NCBI GenBank assembly: GCA_016871315.1
Contig: VFZE01000037.1
Coordinates: forward strand, 1 to 57,363
Length of the DNA: 57,363 bases
Reading direction: 5' to 3'
DNA from: Acidimicrobiia bacterium
Lineage (GTDB): Bacteria; Acidobacteriota; Terriglobia; Bryobacterales; Bryobacteraceae
Of this stretch, positions 24,422-34,492 are shown piece after piece (positions within the stretch are counted from its first letter, which is position 1; every line of letters starts with the position of its first letter). A model generated the notes under the pieces. It was not told the origin of the DNA. It did not search any database and saw only the letters and a list, made by a program, of their open reading frames with translations. The position numbers and the translations under genes are program-made.

Positions 24422-26669
24422 TCGAATTCAGTAGCGCCCTCACCAGCTCAACCGCCGCTGCCTGCCGAGATCCCAGCTCCTTCTGCTGCGCCACCAGGAA
24501 CCCGCGCGCCTGCTCGGCCTCCGCCGCCGCCGGCTCCCGCGCCAGCACACGGATCCATGCCGCCTGCACCAACTCCGCGTCATGCTTTTCCGCAAGCTCG
24601 GCGCCGAACGCACGCGCCTGCTTCATCACGAAGGCCCCGTTCAGGAACGTCAGCGCCTGCGGCGCCGTCGTGCTCACCTCACGCCGCGAACAGGTCAGCA
24701 TGCTCTCCGGCGCGTCAAACACCTCCAGCATCGGCAGCCGGAACGTCCGCTTCTGGAACAGGTAGACGCTCCGCCGAGTGTGCTCGCTCTCATCCCCGGT
24801 CACGATCCACTGCTCGCTTGCCTTGCCGATCAGGTTGAACAGCTCCTCTTCGCTCAGCGGCGGAACCACCGCACGCCCGCCCTCCTTCAGGTTTAATCTG
24901 CCGGTCGCCGCCAGCACCGCGTCCCGCAGTTCTTCGGCATCCAGCCTCCGCCGCCGGAAGTGGCTCAACCAAATGTTCTCCGGGTCCTTCTCCCGCGCCG
25001 GCTTCGATGGCTGAGCCGCCTGCTTGTACACCGCCGAATGGAGGATCAAACGGTGCATCGCCTTCACCGACCAGCCTCGCTGCATGAACTCCACCGCCAG
25101 CCAGTCAAGCAGCTCCGGATGCGACGGCGCGCGGCCACGCGTCCCGAAGTCGCTCGGCGTCGCCACAATCCCGCGCCCGAAATGATACTGCCAGATCCGG
25201 TTCACCATCACCCGCGCCGTCAGCGGATTCTCCTTGCTCGCGATCCAGTCGGCCAGCGCCTTCCTCCGCCCCGTCGTCGGCGTCAGCGGAATCGGTCCCG
25301 TCGTCGGCCGCTCAAAGGACTGCTCGGGGATGTCGCCGCCGCCCAACGCCGACGGGAAGCCCGCCTTCACCTCTTCACCCTTGCCCGGGATCACCGTATT
25401 CGGCGAGTAGTCGCCCACATCGGTCACCCCGCAGGCGAACGGCTTGGCGCGGTAGTTCGTGAACATCCGCACCAGCTCCTTTTCCACCGCCTTCAGTTGT
25501 CCGGCCTCGTTCTCATTCAGGCAAGCCCGGATCTTCTCGTCTCCCGCCTTGCCTTCCTTCTTGCACCTTTCCTGGATCCGTCCGATCTGCTCGCCGATCT
25601 CCCGCAGCCGGATCTCATAGACGTTCTCCTGCCGCTCCCAGCCGAGCGAGTCCAGCCGGCTCAAGGGCACCCGCACTTTCACCGCCGGAGCGAAGACCGC
25701 CTGAAGCCGGTAGTAGTCGCGCTGGGGGATTGGATCGTACTTATGGTCATGGCACCGCGCGCAGCCGAACGTCAGCCCTTGGAACACGCCCGCCGTCGTG
25801 TCGACGAAGTCGGTCAGCGTCTCGACGCGATTGATATCGGCCTGGTCCGGGAACATATCGCGGTTCGGGCCCACGCAGAAAAAGCCTGTGCCCGTTTGCG
25901 CCACAGGATCCTCGGGCGCCACCTCGTCGCCTGCCAGCTGCTCACGAATGAACCGGTCGTACGGCTTGTCCTCGTTGAAGCTCCGGATCACCCAATCCCG
26001 GTACCGCCAGGCATCGGCGATATAGGAGTCCAGCTCAAAGCCCGCCGTATCGGAGTAGCGCACCAGGTCCAGCCAGTGCCGCCCCCACTTCTCCCCATAG
26101 CGCGGCGATGCCAGCAGCTTCTCCACCTGATTCTCATAGGAGTCCCGCAGGAACTCCTGCACCTGCTCGGCCGTCGGAGGCAACCCGTGCAGATCATAGT
26201 AGAGCCTCTTGGCGAGCGCCGCCTTGCCGGCCTGCGGCGATGGCTGTAAACCAGCCGCCTTCAACCCGGCTTGAAGGAAGTCGTCAATCTTGTTCCCGCT
26301 CTTCGGCCGCACGGGCTTGCGGAAGGCCCACCAAGACGGCTCCTTCACCGCCGTCTCCTTCGGCCACCGCGCGCCTGTCTCTACCCACCGCCGCAACACC
26401 TCGATCTCGGATGCAGCCAGCGGCGCCGCCGGCGGCATGATGAGCTTTCCCTTACGCTCCACCGCCTGGATGATCAGACTCGCTCCGGTATCGCCCGGCA
26501 CAACGGAAGCCCCGCGCGAGCCTCCCTTCAATGCCGCCTCGCGCGTCGTCAAGTCGAGCCCCGACATCGCCAGCTTCGAGGTATGGCACTGCCAGCACCG
26601 GGCCGAAAGCACCTCGATCGCATCCTGTGCCGAGGCGCTCAACGCGGCCAGGAAAAGGATCGCGCGCAT
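24399..26669 (-). CDS. PSD1/PSCyt1 protein with DUF1549 and DUF1553 domains (second copy)
   Basis: 756 residues. Signal peptide, then a cytochrome-c-like PSCyt1 domain with heme motif CWQCH (about 25-29) and LIMPP as the distal Met region. DUF1549 spans about 128-330 ([47 protein letters not shown] with a second CxxCH), and DUF1553 about 465-720 ([19 protein letters not shown]). The family is exported, very common in Planctomycetes and tied to polysaccharide-utilisation loci; an oxidative role using two hemes is inferred. The gap to the sulfatase stop is 1 nt. The coding strand is G-rich, opposite to the first PSD1 copy in the same operon. Confidence 0.87.
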   Translation of the reverse strand: MRAILFLAALSASAQDAIEVLSARCWQCHTSKLAMSGLDLTTREAALKGGSRGASVVPGDTGASLIIQAVERKGKLIMPPAAPLAASEIEVLRRWVETGARWPKETAVKEPSWWAFRKPVRPKSGNKIDDFLQAGLKAAGLQPSPQAGKAALAKRLYYDLHGLPPTAEQVQEFLRDSYENQVEKLLASPRYGEKWGRHWLDLVRYSDTAGFELDSYIADAWRYRDWVIRSFNEDKPYDRFIREQLAGDEVAPEDPVAQTGTGFFCVGPNRDMFPDQADINRVETLTDFVDTTAGVFQGLTFGCARCHDHKYDPIPQRDYYRLQAVFAPAVKVRVPLSRLDSLGWERQENVYEIRLREIGEQIGRIQERCKKEGKAGDEKIRACLNENEAGQLKAVEKELVRMFTNYRAKPFACGVTDVGDYSPNTVIPGKGEEVKAGFPSALGGGDIPEQSFERPTTGPIPLTPTTGRRKALADWIASKENPLTARVMVNRIWQYHFGRGIVATPSDFGTRGRAPSHPELLDWLAVEFMQRGWSVKAMHRLILHSAVYKQAAQPSKPAREKDPENIWLSHFRRRRLDAEELRDAVLAATGRLNLKEGGRAVVPPLSEEELFNLIGKASEQWIVTGDESEHTRRSVYLFQKRTFRLPMLEVFDAPESMLTCSRREVSTTAPQALTFLNGAFVMKQARAFGAELAEKHDAELVQAAWIRVLAREPAAAEAEQARGFLVAQQKELGSRQAAAVELVRALLNSNEFAYVD

Positions 26670-26670
26670 C

Positions 26671-28038
26671 TCAGCCTAGCCTCCCTCCCAGCGAAGGAGC
26701 CCAGCGCTCCGGAATTGCTTTGCCCAGCCTCTTCTTCACCGCTTCCATCCCTGGCTTGGAAGCCAGGTTCTCCCATTCATGAGGATCCAAGCTGTGATCG
26801 TACAACTCCTCGCTGCCGTCCGCATAGCGGATGTAGCGGTACCGATCGTCACGCACCGAGGCCACATGCTCTCCGTAAGTGGTCAACGCCGGCCGGTCCC
26901 ATCGAGCGTCCGGCTTGTCGAGGAGCGGTAGAAGCGACCGGCCCTCCAGCGTATGCTTCGGCTTGTTCAACCCGCAGGTCTCCACCAGCGTCGGATAGAG
27001 GTCGATCAAACTCACCGGCCTCATGCAGCGCTTTCCCGCATGCTTTGAGCCCGGAATACGGATCGCCATCGGCGTCAGCGCCGACTTCTCCCACAGAGTG
27101 TTCTTCTCCCAGTGGTTCTTCTCTCCGCAATGGTAGCCGTTATCGGACCAGAACATCACGATCGTCGACTCCCGGTAAGGACTGCTGTCCAGCGCATCCA
27201 GGATCCGTCCGCAGCTCCAATCGGCGAAGCTCGTGCACGCGAGGTAAGCCCGCACGAAGGCGCGCCACTCTTGCGTCTTCGCCGCATCGAACCGCTCGCC
27301 CCACACTGCCGCGAGTTCCTTGGCCGCCGCCGGAACATCGGCGAGGTCGTTCTCCTTGTAGCCCGGCGGCAAAGCGGCATCCGCATACAGGTCGAAGAAG
27401 CGCTTCGGCGCGGTGAACGGCGTATGCGGGCGCCAGAAGCCCAGCGCCAGGAAGAATGGTTTCTCCTGCTTCTGCTTCAGGAAGTCGACGCTCGCGCTCG
27501 TATTCACGACATCGGGGAAGTCGGTGTCCGGCCCCTCCCACGGCGTCCATCCCCAGAAGCGGCCCTTCCGTTGATCCTTCTCCGGCGGGAACGGCCCAAA
27601 GCCGCCGCCGAAGAACTTGTTGTCCCACATCTTCTCTTCCCGCTCTTTCGGCAGCGGAGCATGGAACAGCTTGCCGCGGCCGAAGGTGGCGTAGCCGTTG
27701 CGCTGAAAGATCTCAGGCATCGACTCCATGCCGCGCAGCGGCTCCTTGTCCCAAGGGTCGCTCCCGTTCCAGTAGGAGCCCGTCGTATGAGGGAAGAGGC
27801 CACTGAAGATGGAAGCCCTCGAGGGCACGCACACAGGCGAGGGGCAGTATGCGCGGTCAAAGGCGATCGCGGTCTCGCGGAACTTGCGGAGGTTCGGCAT
27901 GCTCAGCGACGGATAGGCGCCCGAGAAGCCGTAGTCATTCATGTCATCGACGCTCAGGAAGAGAACGTTCGGACGCCGCTCAGCCGCGCCCACCGCCGCG
28001 GCAAGGCTTGATGCCATGAACTGTCTGCGGTCGATCAT
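26671..28038 (-). CDS. Exported sulfatase (formylglycine type)
   Basis: 455 residues. A twin-arginine-like N-terminus ([19 protein letters not shown]) leads into a sulfatase domain. The metal Asp pair lies in LSVDDMND (D31, D32), and the formylglycine motif is C70 in [11 protein letters not shown], matching CxPSR. Later motifs are [30 protein letters not shown] and the Lys of the active site in the last. It resembles iduronate-2-sulfatase-like (S1_7) enzymes acting on sulfated glycans. Activation needs a formylglycine-generating enzyme, which is not in the window. Start overlaps the isomerase stop by 4 nt. Confidence 0.88.
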   Translation of the reverse strand: MIDRRQFMASSLAAAVGAAERRPNVLFLSVDDMNDYGFSGAYPSLSMPNLRKFRETAIAFDRAYCPSPVCVPSRASIFSGLFPHTTGSYWNGSDPWDKEPLRGMESMPEIFQRNGYATFGRGKLFHAPLPKEREEKMWDNKFFGGGFGPFPPEKDQRKGRFWGWTPWEGPDTDFPDVVNTSASVDFLKQKQEKPFFLALGFWRPHTPFTAPKRFFDLYADAALPPGYKENDLADVPAAAKELAAVWGERFDAAKTQEWRAFVRAYLACTSFADWSCGRILDALDSSPYRESTIVMFWSDNGYHCGEKNHWEKNTLWEKSALTPMAIRIPGSKHAGKRCMRPVSLIDLYPTLVETCGLNKPKHTLEGRSLLPLLDKPDARWDRPALTTYGEHVASVRDDRYRYIRYADGSEELYDHSLDPHEWENLASKPGMEAVKKRLGKAIPERWAPSLGGRLG

Positions 28039-28946
28039 GCGAACTGGCGCAGGTAGCGCAGGCTTTGCCGCAGCGACTCCTTGCGCAGCTCGACGTCGCC
28101 TTCATAGGCGCGGTCCTCCACCTCCACGCAGACGGCGCCCTTGTAGCCGGCGTCGGTCAGCGCACTGAAGAACTGACCCCAGTTCACATCGCCCAAACCA
28201 GGCAGCTTCGGCGTGTGGAACTCATTCGGGTGAGCCATGATGCCGACCTCATCCAGGCGGTGGCGGTCCAGCCGTACGTCCTTGGCGTGCACATGTTGAA
28301 AGCGCGGAGCGAACTCGCGGATCGGCTTCAGGTAGTCCATGTGCTGCCAGATCATGTGCGACGGATCATAGTTGAGGCCGAAGTTCGGGCTGGGAATCGA
28401 CTCAAACATGCGCCGCCAGATGGCCGGCGTGGTGCCCAGGTTCTTGCCGCCGGGCCATTCATCGCGTGTAAACAGCATCGGGCAGTTCTCAATGCCTACC
28501 TTCACGCCCTGGCCTTCAGCGTATTTGATGATCGGCTTCCACACCTTGAGGAAACGCGGCCAATTGCCATCCACCGACTTGGTCCAATCGCGGCCGATGA
28601 AGGTGTTCATGACGCCGACGTTGAGCAGCCGCGCCGCGGCGATCACCTTCTTGATGTGGGCCTGGTATTTCTTCGCCTCGGCCTCGACGGGTGTGAGCGG
28701 GTTGGGATAGTATCCCAGCCCGCTGATCTTTACTCCACGCGCCGCCGCCTGGTCTTGAATCCGCCGTGCCGCGTCCTTATTCAGCGTCCCCACGTCCACG
28801 TGCGTGACGCCTGCGTATCTCCTCTCGGCTTTGCCCACCGGCCAGCACATCAGCTCGACACAGTCGTAGCCGGTATCGGCGGCAAAGCGCAGCACTTGGT
28901 CCAGGTTCAGATCGGGCAGTATGGCGCTTACGAATCCTAATTGCAT
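28035..28946 (-). CDS. Sugar-phosphate isomerase/epimerase-like TIM-barrel protein
   Basis: 303 residues without a signal peptide, so cytoplasmic, unlike its exported neighbours. The xylose-isomerase-like (AP endonuclease family 2) barrel shows metal-site segments [26 protein letters not shown] and [11 protein letters not shown], giving the usual Glu-Asp-His-Glu set. Members isomerise or epimerise sugars or 3-keto-sugars and dehydrate inositols. In this operon it would logically process a sugar released and imported after extracellular desulfation and oxidation (inference). It starts 14 nt after the DUF1501 stop. Confidence 0.85.
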   Translation of the reverse strand: MQLGFVSAILPDLNLDQVLRFAADTGYDCVELMCWPVGKAERRYAGVTHVDVGTLNKDAARRIQDQAAARGVKISGLGYYPNPLTPVEAEAKKYQAHIKKVIAAARLLNVGVMNTFIGRDWTKSVDGNWPRFLKVWKPIIKYAEGQGVKVGIENCPMLFTRDEWPGGKNLGTTPAIWRRMFESIPSPNFGLNYDPSHMIWQHMDYLKPIREFAPRFQHVHAKDVRLDRHRLDEVGIMAHPNEFHTPKLPGLGDVNWGQFFSALTDAGYKGAVCVEVEDRAYEGDVELRKESLRQSLRYLRQFA

Positions 28947-28960
28947 TGGGTCTCCTCGCT

Positions 28961-30361
28961 TCAGCTAAGAATGTCCCGGACGACGCGGCCGGCAATGCCG
29001 GTGAGGCGCACGTCCAGGCCTTGGAACTTGACGCTCAGCCGCTCATGATCGATGCCGAGCAGGTACAACAAGGTGGCATGAAAGTCGTTCACGCTGACCG
29101 CATCTTCAACAGCGGCGTAGCCGAGGTCGTCGGTGGCCCCGTGACTCATGCCGCCCTTGATTCCTCCACCGGCCAGCAGGAACGAAAAGCCCTTGATGTG
29201 GTGGTCGCGCCCGTCGCCGCCTTGCGACATCGGCGTGCGCCCGAATTCCCCGCCCCACACGACGAGCGTATCTTCCAGCATGCCGCGCTGCTTCAGGTCG
29301 CGGATCAGCGCGGCCGTGGGCTGATCAACCTCCTGCGCTTTCAGAGCGACGTTCTGCTTGACGGCGCCGTGATGGTCCCAATCGCGGTGGTAGAGCTGGA
29401 TGAAGCGGACGCCTCGCTCGGCCAGGCGCCGCGCAAGCAGGCAGTTGGAGGCGAAGGAACCGTCGCCGGGCTGCGCGCCATAGGCTTCGAGCACATGCTT
29501 GGGCTCATCGCTCATGTCCACCAAACCGGGCACGGAGGCTTGCATGCGGAACGCCATCTCGTACTGGGCGACGCGGGTCAGGATCTCGGGATCCTTCAGC
29601 ACACCGTGCTGGGCGCGGTTGAGCCGGTTGACCGCGTCGATCGAGTCGCGCTGGATGTCCTTTGAGATGCCGGGCGGGTTTTGAATATGCAGCACCGGAT
29701 CGCCGATCGAGTTGAGCTTGACGCCCTGGAAGCGGCTGGGCAGGATGCCCGCCGACCATTGCCGCGCGGCGATAGGTTGCATCTGTCCGCCCTTGCCGGC
29801 CGAGGTCAGCACCACGAAGCCGGGCAGGTCTTCTGTGTCCGCGCCAAGCCCGTAGAGCAGCCAGGAACCCATGCTGGGCCGGCCGGTGATGATGGAGCCG
29901 GTGTTCATCAGCGTGTGCGCCGGGTCATGGTTGATCTGCTCGGTGTGCATGGAGCGCACGATGCAGAGTTCATCGGCGATGCCGCCGATGTGGGGGAACA
30001 GGTCGCAGATCTGCTGCCCGGATTGCCCGTACGTCTTGAAGCTGTGTTGAGGGCCGAAGCAGACCAGCGGGCGGCCTTGCAGCTGGGCGATCTGTTGCCC
30101 CTTGGTCATCGATTCCGGCATCGGCTTGCCGTGCATTTCGGCTAGCTTGGGTTTGAAGTCGAAGGTCTCCAGATGAGAAGGTCCGCCGGCCTGGTAGAGG
30201 AAGATGACACGCTTGGCGCGCGGCTTGAGATGCGGCGGATTGACGACGCCTCGCCAGCGCTCGGCGCCGAGCAGCGAGTTCAGGCCCAGCAGGCCGAGGC
30301 CGGCGATGCCGCGGTCGAGAAAGGTGCGGCGATGGATCTCAATTCCGTGTGATGGTCTCAT
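28961..30361 (-). CDS. DUF1501 Tat-exported protein (first copy)
   Basis: 466 residues. The Tat-type signal [19 protein letters not shown] is followed by the DUF1501 fold: [52 protein letters not shown] and [16 protein letters not shown]. It matches the copy at 22994-24421 motif for motif but is clearly diverged, so the two are old paralogues rather than a recent duplication. The start overlaps the preceding PSD1 gene by 23 nt, the same overlap length as in the second pair, which implies that each PSD1-DUF1501 pair moved as a unit. Confidence 0.87.
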   Translation of the reverse strand: MRPSHGIEIHRRTFLDRGIAGLGLLGLNSLLGAERWRGVVNPPHLKPRAKRVIFLYQAGGPSHLETFDFKPKLAEMHGKPMPESMTKGQQIAQLQGRPLVCFGPQHSFKTYGQSGQQICDLFPHIGGIADELCIVRSMHTEQINHDPAHTLMNTGSIITGRPSMGSWLLYGLGADTEDLPGFVVLTSAGKGGQMQPIAARQWSAGILPSRFQGVKLNSIGDPVLHIQNPPGISKDIQRDSIDAVNRLNRAQHGVLKDPEILTRVAQYEMAFRMQASVPGLVDMSDEPKHVLEAYGAQPGDGSFASNCLLARRLAERGVRFIQLYHRDWDHHGAVKQNVALKAQEVDQPTAALIRDLKQRGMLEDTLVVWGGEFGRTPMSQGGDGRDHHIKGFSFLLAGGGIKGGMSHGATDDLGYAAVEDAVSVNDFHATLLYLLGIDHERLSVKFQGLDVRLTGIAGRVVRDILS

Positions 30362-33300
30362 GCATGTTCAGAATCGCGCGGGCGACGGTTGTGGTTGCGG
30401 CCAGCTCGGCCGGGGAGGCCGAGGAAAGCGGCGGGGCTTCACCAGCCGAAATCAGCTCGCGGGCGGCGGCCTCATCGGCTTTGTAGCGGGCCAGGTTGGT
30501 CGAGTAGAGATCGGTGAGTGCCTTGCGCTCCTCGACGGAAGGCGCACGGCTGACGGCGCGGTGGAAGGCCCACCCGATGCGCTGGGCGAGCGTGGCGCCG
30601 CCGGACTGGATCATGTTCTGGGCCAGCCCGCGGGCGGCTTCGACAAAGATGGGATCGTTCAGCAGGGTGAGGGCTTGGAGCGGGGTGTCGGAGCTGGAGC
30701 GGTTAACGGTGCATTCCTCCCGTGAGGGCGCATCGAAGACCTGCATGCTGGGAAGCAGGAAAGTGCGCTGCCAGAAGGTGTAGAGGCCACGGCGGTAGAG
30801 ATCGTCACCGCGGCTGGCCGAGTATTCGCGCTTGGGGAAGTTGAGAGCGCCTAGGTAGCCTTCGGGCTGATAGGGACGGACGCTCGGTCCGCCGAAGCGC
30901 GGCTTCAGGAGGCCGGAGACGGCGAGCGCGATGTCGCGCACGGTTTCCGCTTCCACGCGGAGACGGCTCTGGCGGGCAAGCAGGCGGTTGTCGGGGTCAC
31001 GCTCGACGAGAGACGGAACCGGATCCGAGCTTTGCCGGTAAGTGTGCGAGGTGACGATGGTGCGGATGACATGCTTCACGTCCCAGTTGCGCATGAACTC
31101 GGCGGCCAGCCAGTCGAGCAGCTCGGGGTGGGTCGGCATCTCGCCTTGTGAGCCGAGATCATCGAGGACCTTGGAGAGGCCGGCGCCAAAGAACTGCCGC
31201 CATAGACGGTTCACGAAGACGCGGGCTGTGAGCGGGTTGTCGCGGGAAGTGAGCCATTCGGCAAGGTCGAGTCTGGTGGCTTGGCGATCGGTGGAGAGCT
31301 TGCCGAGGAAGCCGGGGATGGCTGGGTCGACGATGGCGCCCGAGCCGTCCATCCAGTTGCCGCGCGGCAGGACGCGGGTTTCCGCCGGCACGGTGGACTT
31401 GGTGATGACGACGCGGGGAATGGTTGCTTCCAGCAACCCGAGTTCGGCCTCCAGGCGCGCGATGCGGACAGCTTGCGATTGCAGGTGAGAGTTTGAGAAG
31501 GCGTAGTATTCGGCCAGCGCCCGGCGCTGTGGCTCAGTCCGCTTCTCCTCCGACACTTTCAGCGCGGCGAGTACGGCGGGGGAAAGACCGGTCAGCTTCT
31601 GATCGGGCCAGGAATAGCGCGCGCTGCTGAGCGCGAGCCGGAAGCGGCCGATCGTGGCGCGGCGGTCATCGGAGTCGTGCCGGAGGCGGATGGTCAATGT
31701 GGCGCCGGCTTCGGTCTTCAAGGGTTCCGAGAAGCGCAGGGCCAAGAAGAGACTATTGTTGTTGCCTGGATCGGAGACTCCCCATCCGGTCTTCGGGTTG
31801 CCATCAATGGCCATCGAAGGATGCAGATCCGCGGAGGGAAACGTGAGACTCGCGGTGGCCATGACGAATGCGGTCTTGCGGCCATCTAGTTCGGCTTCGA
31901 CTTCGGTGACCACAAGCCGGTCTGAGCCGCGGGCCAGACGATGAGAGGGCAGCGACTCATCCTGGACCACCTCGACGCCGAGCGCGGTCCAGACACCGGC
32001 GCCGGGCTGGATACGGACAATGTAGGTTTCGTTGTCCGGATTGGGCCCCTCGGCGACCACCAGGCCGTTGCCGGGCGTGCGGTCGGTCATCAGCGTGGCG
32101 CCAACATAATAGTTGGTTTCTATAGGCTGGTCATTATAGATGCGCAGGCGGGCGCCGTTGACCGATTCCGCGGACAGAGGGCGCTGGAGTTGCCACTTGA
32201 ACTCGCCGGCCTCATTCCGCTTGAGTGTTTCCTTTTCCCACTGCTCGTCGGCTCCGTGGAGGATCTGGGCTTCGGCATCGAACTCGCGGCGGGCTTCAGA
32301 TAGCTGCCAGGAAAGCTGCTCGCGGCGGCGCTGCTGATCGGCGGTGGGCAGGTCCATCTGCGCGCCCCAGGCTTTAGCGCCGCGGTCTGGCACGAGGCCG
32401 GTTTCCAGGATGTCGGCGAAAAAGGCCTTCATCGAGTAGAAGTCCTTCGAGGCAAACGGGTCGAACTTGTGATCGTGGCATTCGGCGCAGCCGAGGGTGG
32501 AGCCAAGCCAAGTGGCGCTGACGGTGCGTACGCGGTCGGCGGCGTACTTGGCAAGATACTCCTTGGGCTGCAATCCACCTTCGGCTGACATGCGGCTCAA
32601 ACGGTTAAAGGCGGAGGCGACCTTCTGTTCTTCGGTGGCGTTGGGGAGCAGGTCTCCGGCCAGCTGCTCGCGCGTGAATTGATCGAAGGGCTTGTTGTCG
32701 CGGAAGGAGCGCAGCACGTAGTCGCGGTAGGGCCAGATGGGGAATGGGTTGTCGCCGTGGAAGCCGGCGGTGTCGGCGTAGCGGACGGCATCGAGCCAAT
32801 GCAGGGTTTGCTTTTCGGCATAGGCGGGCGAGGCCAGCAGCTTCTCTACGTACTTCTCGTAGGCGTTAGGTGTCTTGTCGTTGAGGAAGGCGTTGAGCTG
32901 TTCTGTCGAAGGAGGCAGGCCGGTGAGATCGAGACTGGCACGGCGGGCGAGTGTGCGGAGGCCGGCTTCCGGGGAAGGACGCAGCTTCTCACGAGCCAGG
33001 CGCGCCTGAATGAAAGTGTCCACGGAGTTGCGCGCAGCCGGGTTGCGTGGGGGAACTGGGAGATAGCTCCAGTGCTCTTCGTATTTGGCGCCTTCGGCCA
33101 CCCACTGGCGGATGGTCTGCTTCTGCGTACCGGTCAGGTCCTTATGGGCGAACTTGGGCGGCATGATGCGCGCGTCGGAGGCAAAGACACGTTGTACAAT
33201 GGCGCTCTTGGCAGGCTCGCCCGGCACGATGGGAGCGACGCCGGCCTTGTTGGGTTTGAGAGCCTCCTCACGAATGTCAAGCCGCAGATCGGCCATGCGC

Positions 33301-33419
33301 GAGCTCTTGTCGGGCCCGTGGCAGCGGAAACAAGTGTCGGCCATAATGGGCCTGATGTCGCGGTTGAAGCTGACCTCGGCGAGGGCGGGAAGCGTCAGCA
33401 ATAGCAGAGTCCAGTGCAT
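30339..33419 (-). CDS. PSD1/PSCyt1 protein with DUF1549, concanavalin-like insert and DUF1553 (first copy)
   Basis: 1026 residues. Signal peptide, PSCyt1 cytochrome domain with CFRCHG (about 31-36) and RIMPP, DUF1549 (about 130-340; WLDAVRYADTAGFHGD, second CxxCH in CAECHDHKFDP), DUF1553 (about 735-990; LAEWLTSRDNPLTARVFVNR). Between them lies a 270-residue insert absent from the second copy, with a beta-rich module (SMAIDGNPKTGWGVSDPG) like a F5/8- or laminin-type carbohydrate-binding domain. The insert suggests this copy binds a polysaccharide. The gap to the DUF4440 stop is 3 nt. Confidence 0.87.
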   Translation of the reverse strand: MHWTLLLLTLPALAEVSFNRDIRPIMADTCFRCHGPDKSSRMADLRLDIREEALKPNKAGVAPIVPGEPAKSAIVQRVFASDARIMPPKFAHKDLTGTQKQTIRQWVAEGAKYEEHWSYLPVPPRNPAARNSVDTFIQARLAREKLRPSPEAGLRTLARRASLDLTGLPPSTEQLNAFLNDKTPNAYEKYVEKLLASPAYAEKQTLHWLDAVRYADTAGFHGDNPFPIWPYRDYVLRSFRDNKPFDQFTREQLAGDLLPNATEEQKVASAFNRLSRMSAEGGLQPKEYLAKYAADRVRTVSATWLGSTLGCAECHDHKFDPFASKDFYSMKAFFADILETGLVPDRGAKAWGAQMDLPTADQQRRREQLSWQLSEARREFDAEAQILHGADEQWEKETLKRNEAGEFKWQLQRPLSAESVNGARLRIYNDQPIETNYYVGATLMTDRTPGNGLVVAEGPNPDNETYIVRIQPGAGVWTALGVEVVQDESLPSHRLARGSDRLVVTEVEAELDGRKTAFVMATASLTFPSADLHPSMAIDGNPKTGWGVSDPGNNNSLFLALRFSEPLKTEAGATLTIRLRHDSDDRRATIGRFRLALSSARYSWPDQKLTGLSPAVLAALKVSEEKRTEPQRRALAEYYAFSNSHLQSQAVRIARLEAELGLLEATIPRVVITKSTVPAETRVLPRGNWMDGSGAIVDPAIPGFLGKLSTDRQATRLDLAEWLTSRDNPLTARVFVNRLWRQFFGAGLSKVLDDLGSQGEMPTHPELLDWLAAEFMRNWDVKHVIRTIVTSHTYRQSSDPVPSLVERDPDNRLLARQSRLRVEAETVRDIALAVSGLLKPRFGGPSVRPYQPEGYLGALNFPKREYSASRGDDLYRRGLYTFWQRTFLLPSMQVFDAPSREECTVNRSSSDTPLQALTLLNDPIFVEAARGLAQNMIQSGGATLAQRIGWAFHRAVSRAPSVEERKALTDLYSTNLARYKADEAAARELISAGEAPPLSSASPAELAATTTVARAILNMHETITRN

Positions 33420-33422
33420 GCG

Positions 33423-33833
33423 TTACGCGGGTAGCCGTGCGGTGTGGCGGGCGACCATCTGCCACTGCGAGCCGTTTCTGACCCAGACTTGAAGAAGGTC
33501 GAGCTCGATCTTGGTGGGGGTTCCGTTCTGCACGACGTTGGCGGTCATCTTGCCGTGGACGACGGCGGTGTTGCCGTAGATCTTGACCTTGATGCCGGGA
33601 GCGAGCACGAAATTCGGCTTCTGCGAGACCAGGGCGGCGATGCATTCGGCCTTGTTTTCCACTTTGGCGTTGGAATGGACATAGACCAAGTCAGGGGAAA
33701 GGAGCTTTTCCAGAGCGGCGTTGTCGGCGGTTCGAGCGGCCTGATTGAATTGATCGAGGGCGGCGCGGACATCCTGCTCGCCAGCCGCGAAGGCGAGCGT
33801 TGTGAAACAGAGCACGGCTAGGAGTCGATGCAT
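33423..33833 (-). CDS. Exported DUF4440/SnoaL-like protein (NTF2 fold)
   Basis: 136 residues. Signal peptide (MHRLLAVLCFTTLAFAAG), then an NTF2-like cone fold: VRAALDQFNQAARTADNAAL, LLSPDLVYVHSN, NTAVVHGKMTANV and the closing QVWVRNGSQWQMVARH. DUF4440 proteins bind or turn over small molecules and are often secreted in Acidobacteria. It is the first gene of the seven-gene minus-strand run. A TAAGCT box ends 9 nt before the ATG with no Shine-Dalgarno, suggesting the operon promoter gives a nearly leaderless message. Confidence 0.8.
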   Translation of the reverse strand: MHRLLAVLCFTTLAFAAGEQDVRAALDQFNQAARTADNAALEKLLSPDLVYVHSNAKVENKAECIAALVSQKPNFVLAPGIKVKIYGNTAVVHGKMTANVVQNGTPTKIELDLLQVWVRNGSQWQMVARHTARLPA

Positions 33834-33841
33834 AGTATGCC

Positions 33842-33869
33842 CAGCTTATCCCATTCACACGGTAAGCTG
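33842..33869. promoter_or_regulatory. Divergent promoter region with 7-bp inverted repeat
   Basis: CAGCTTA (33842-33848) and TAAGCTG (33863-33869) form a perfect inverted repeat with a 14-bp spacer in the 49-bp gap between the seven-gene operon and the HAD gene. Each arm contains TAAGCT in the right direction to serve as a -10 box for its own gene (9 and 14 nt from the start codons). It may be both a divergent promoter and an operator. Confidence 0.4.
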
Positions 33870-33882
33870 AAAGTTCACGCTC

Positions 33883-34488
33883 ATGATCAAGACGGTAATC
33901 TTCGACCTTGGTGGGGTGATCGTCCCCCTCGACTTCTCCCGCGCTTATCGCCGGATGTCGGAACTGACCTCGCTGGGAGAAGACGAAGTGCGGGGGAGGA
34001 TCTGGGGGACCGACATTGGATCTCGGCTGGAGTGCGGCCAGATCTCGGCGCGGCAGTTTGTGGACGAGCTGGGGGAGATGCTGGATTCGAAGCTGGATTA
34101 TGAGGAGTTTTGCGAACTGTGGAGTTCGATCTTCTTTCCTGAGACACTGATTCCGGAAAGCCTGCTGGAGGCGGTGAAGAGCCGGCACCGGCTATTGCTG
34201 TTGTCTAACACCAACGTGATGCACTTTGAGATGATCCGGGCCAACTATGGGCTATTGCGGCATTTTGATCATTACGTGCTGAGCTACGAAGTGGGAGCGG
34301 TGAAACCGTCACCGAGGATCTTTGAGGCGGCGATCGAGCATGCGCGTTGCGAGCCGGGAGAATGCTTCTTCACCGACGATGTGCAGGCGTTCGTCGATGG
34401 GGCGCGGGCAGCGGGCATCGACGCCGTGCAGTTTCAGGGCTATGAGCAACTGCGGGCGTCGATGCGCGAGCGCGGGATCGCGGTCTAG
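33883..34488 (+). CDS. HAD-superfamily hydrolase (subfamily IA)
   Basis: 201 residues. Motif I is FDLGGVIVPLD (nucleophile Asp8), motif II LLLLSNTN, motif III lysine in GAVKPSPRIF and motif IV CFFTDD. A helical cap lies about 15-95. The DLGGV form and cap size match YihX-type sugar-phosphate phosphatases (alpha-glucose-1-phosphate phosphatase) more than phosphoglycolate phosphatases. Cytoplasmic. It diverges from the seven-gene operon across a shared promoter region, so a link to sugar metabolism is plausible but not shown. Confidence 0.85.
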   Translation: MIKTVIFDLGGVIVPLDFSRAYRRMSELTSLGEDEVRGRIWGTDIGSRLECGQISARQFVDELGEMLDSKLDYEEFCELWSSIFFPETLIPESLLEAVKSRHRLLLLSNTNVMHFEMIRANYGLLRHFDHYVLSYEVGAVKPSPRIFEAAIEHARCEPGECFFTDDVQAFVDGARAAGIDAVQFQGYEQLRASMRERGIAV

Positions 34489-34492
34489 CCGC

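Noticed and set aside
23390-24838. 482-residue plus-strand open frame
   Set aside because: Extremely rich in Arg, Pro and His and lies opposite the DUF1501 and PSD1 genes; typical high-GC antisense frame.
28035-28946. AP endonuclease (DNA repair) assignment for the TIM-barrel protein
   Set aside because: The fold family includes endonuclease IV, but the operon context and the metal-site spacing favour a sugar isomerase/epimerase.
22994-30361. The two PSD1-DUF1501 pairs as a recent tandem duplication
   Set aside because: The copies differ in length (1026 and 756 residues), domain content and most residues outside motifs, so they are ancient paralogues.
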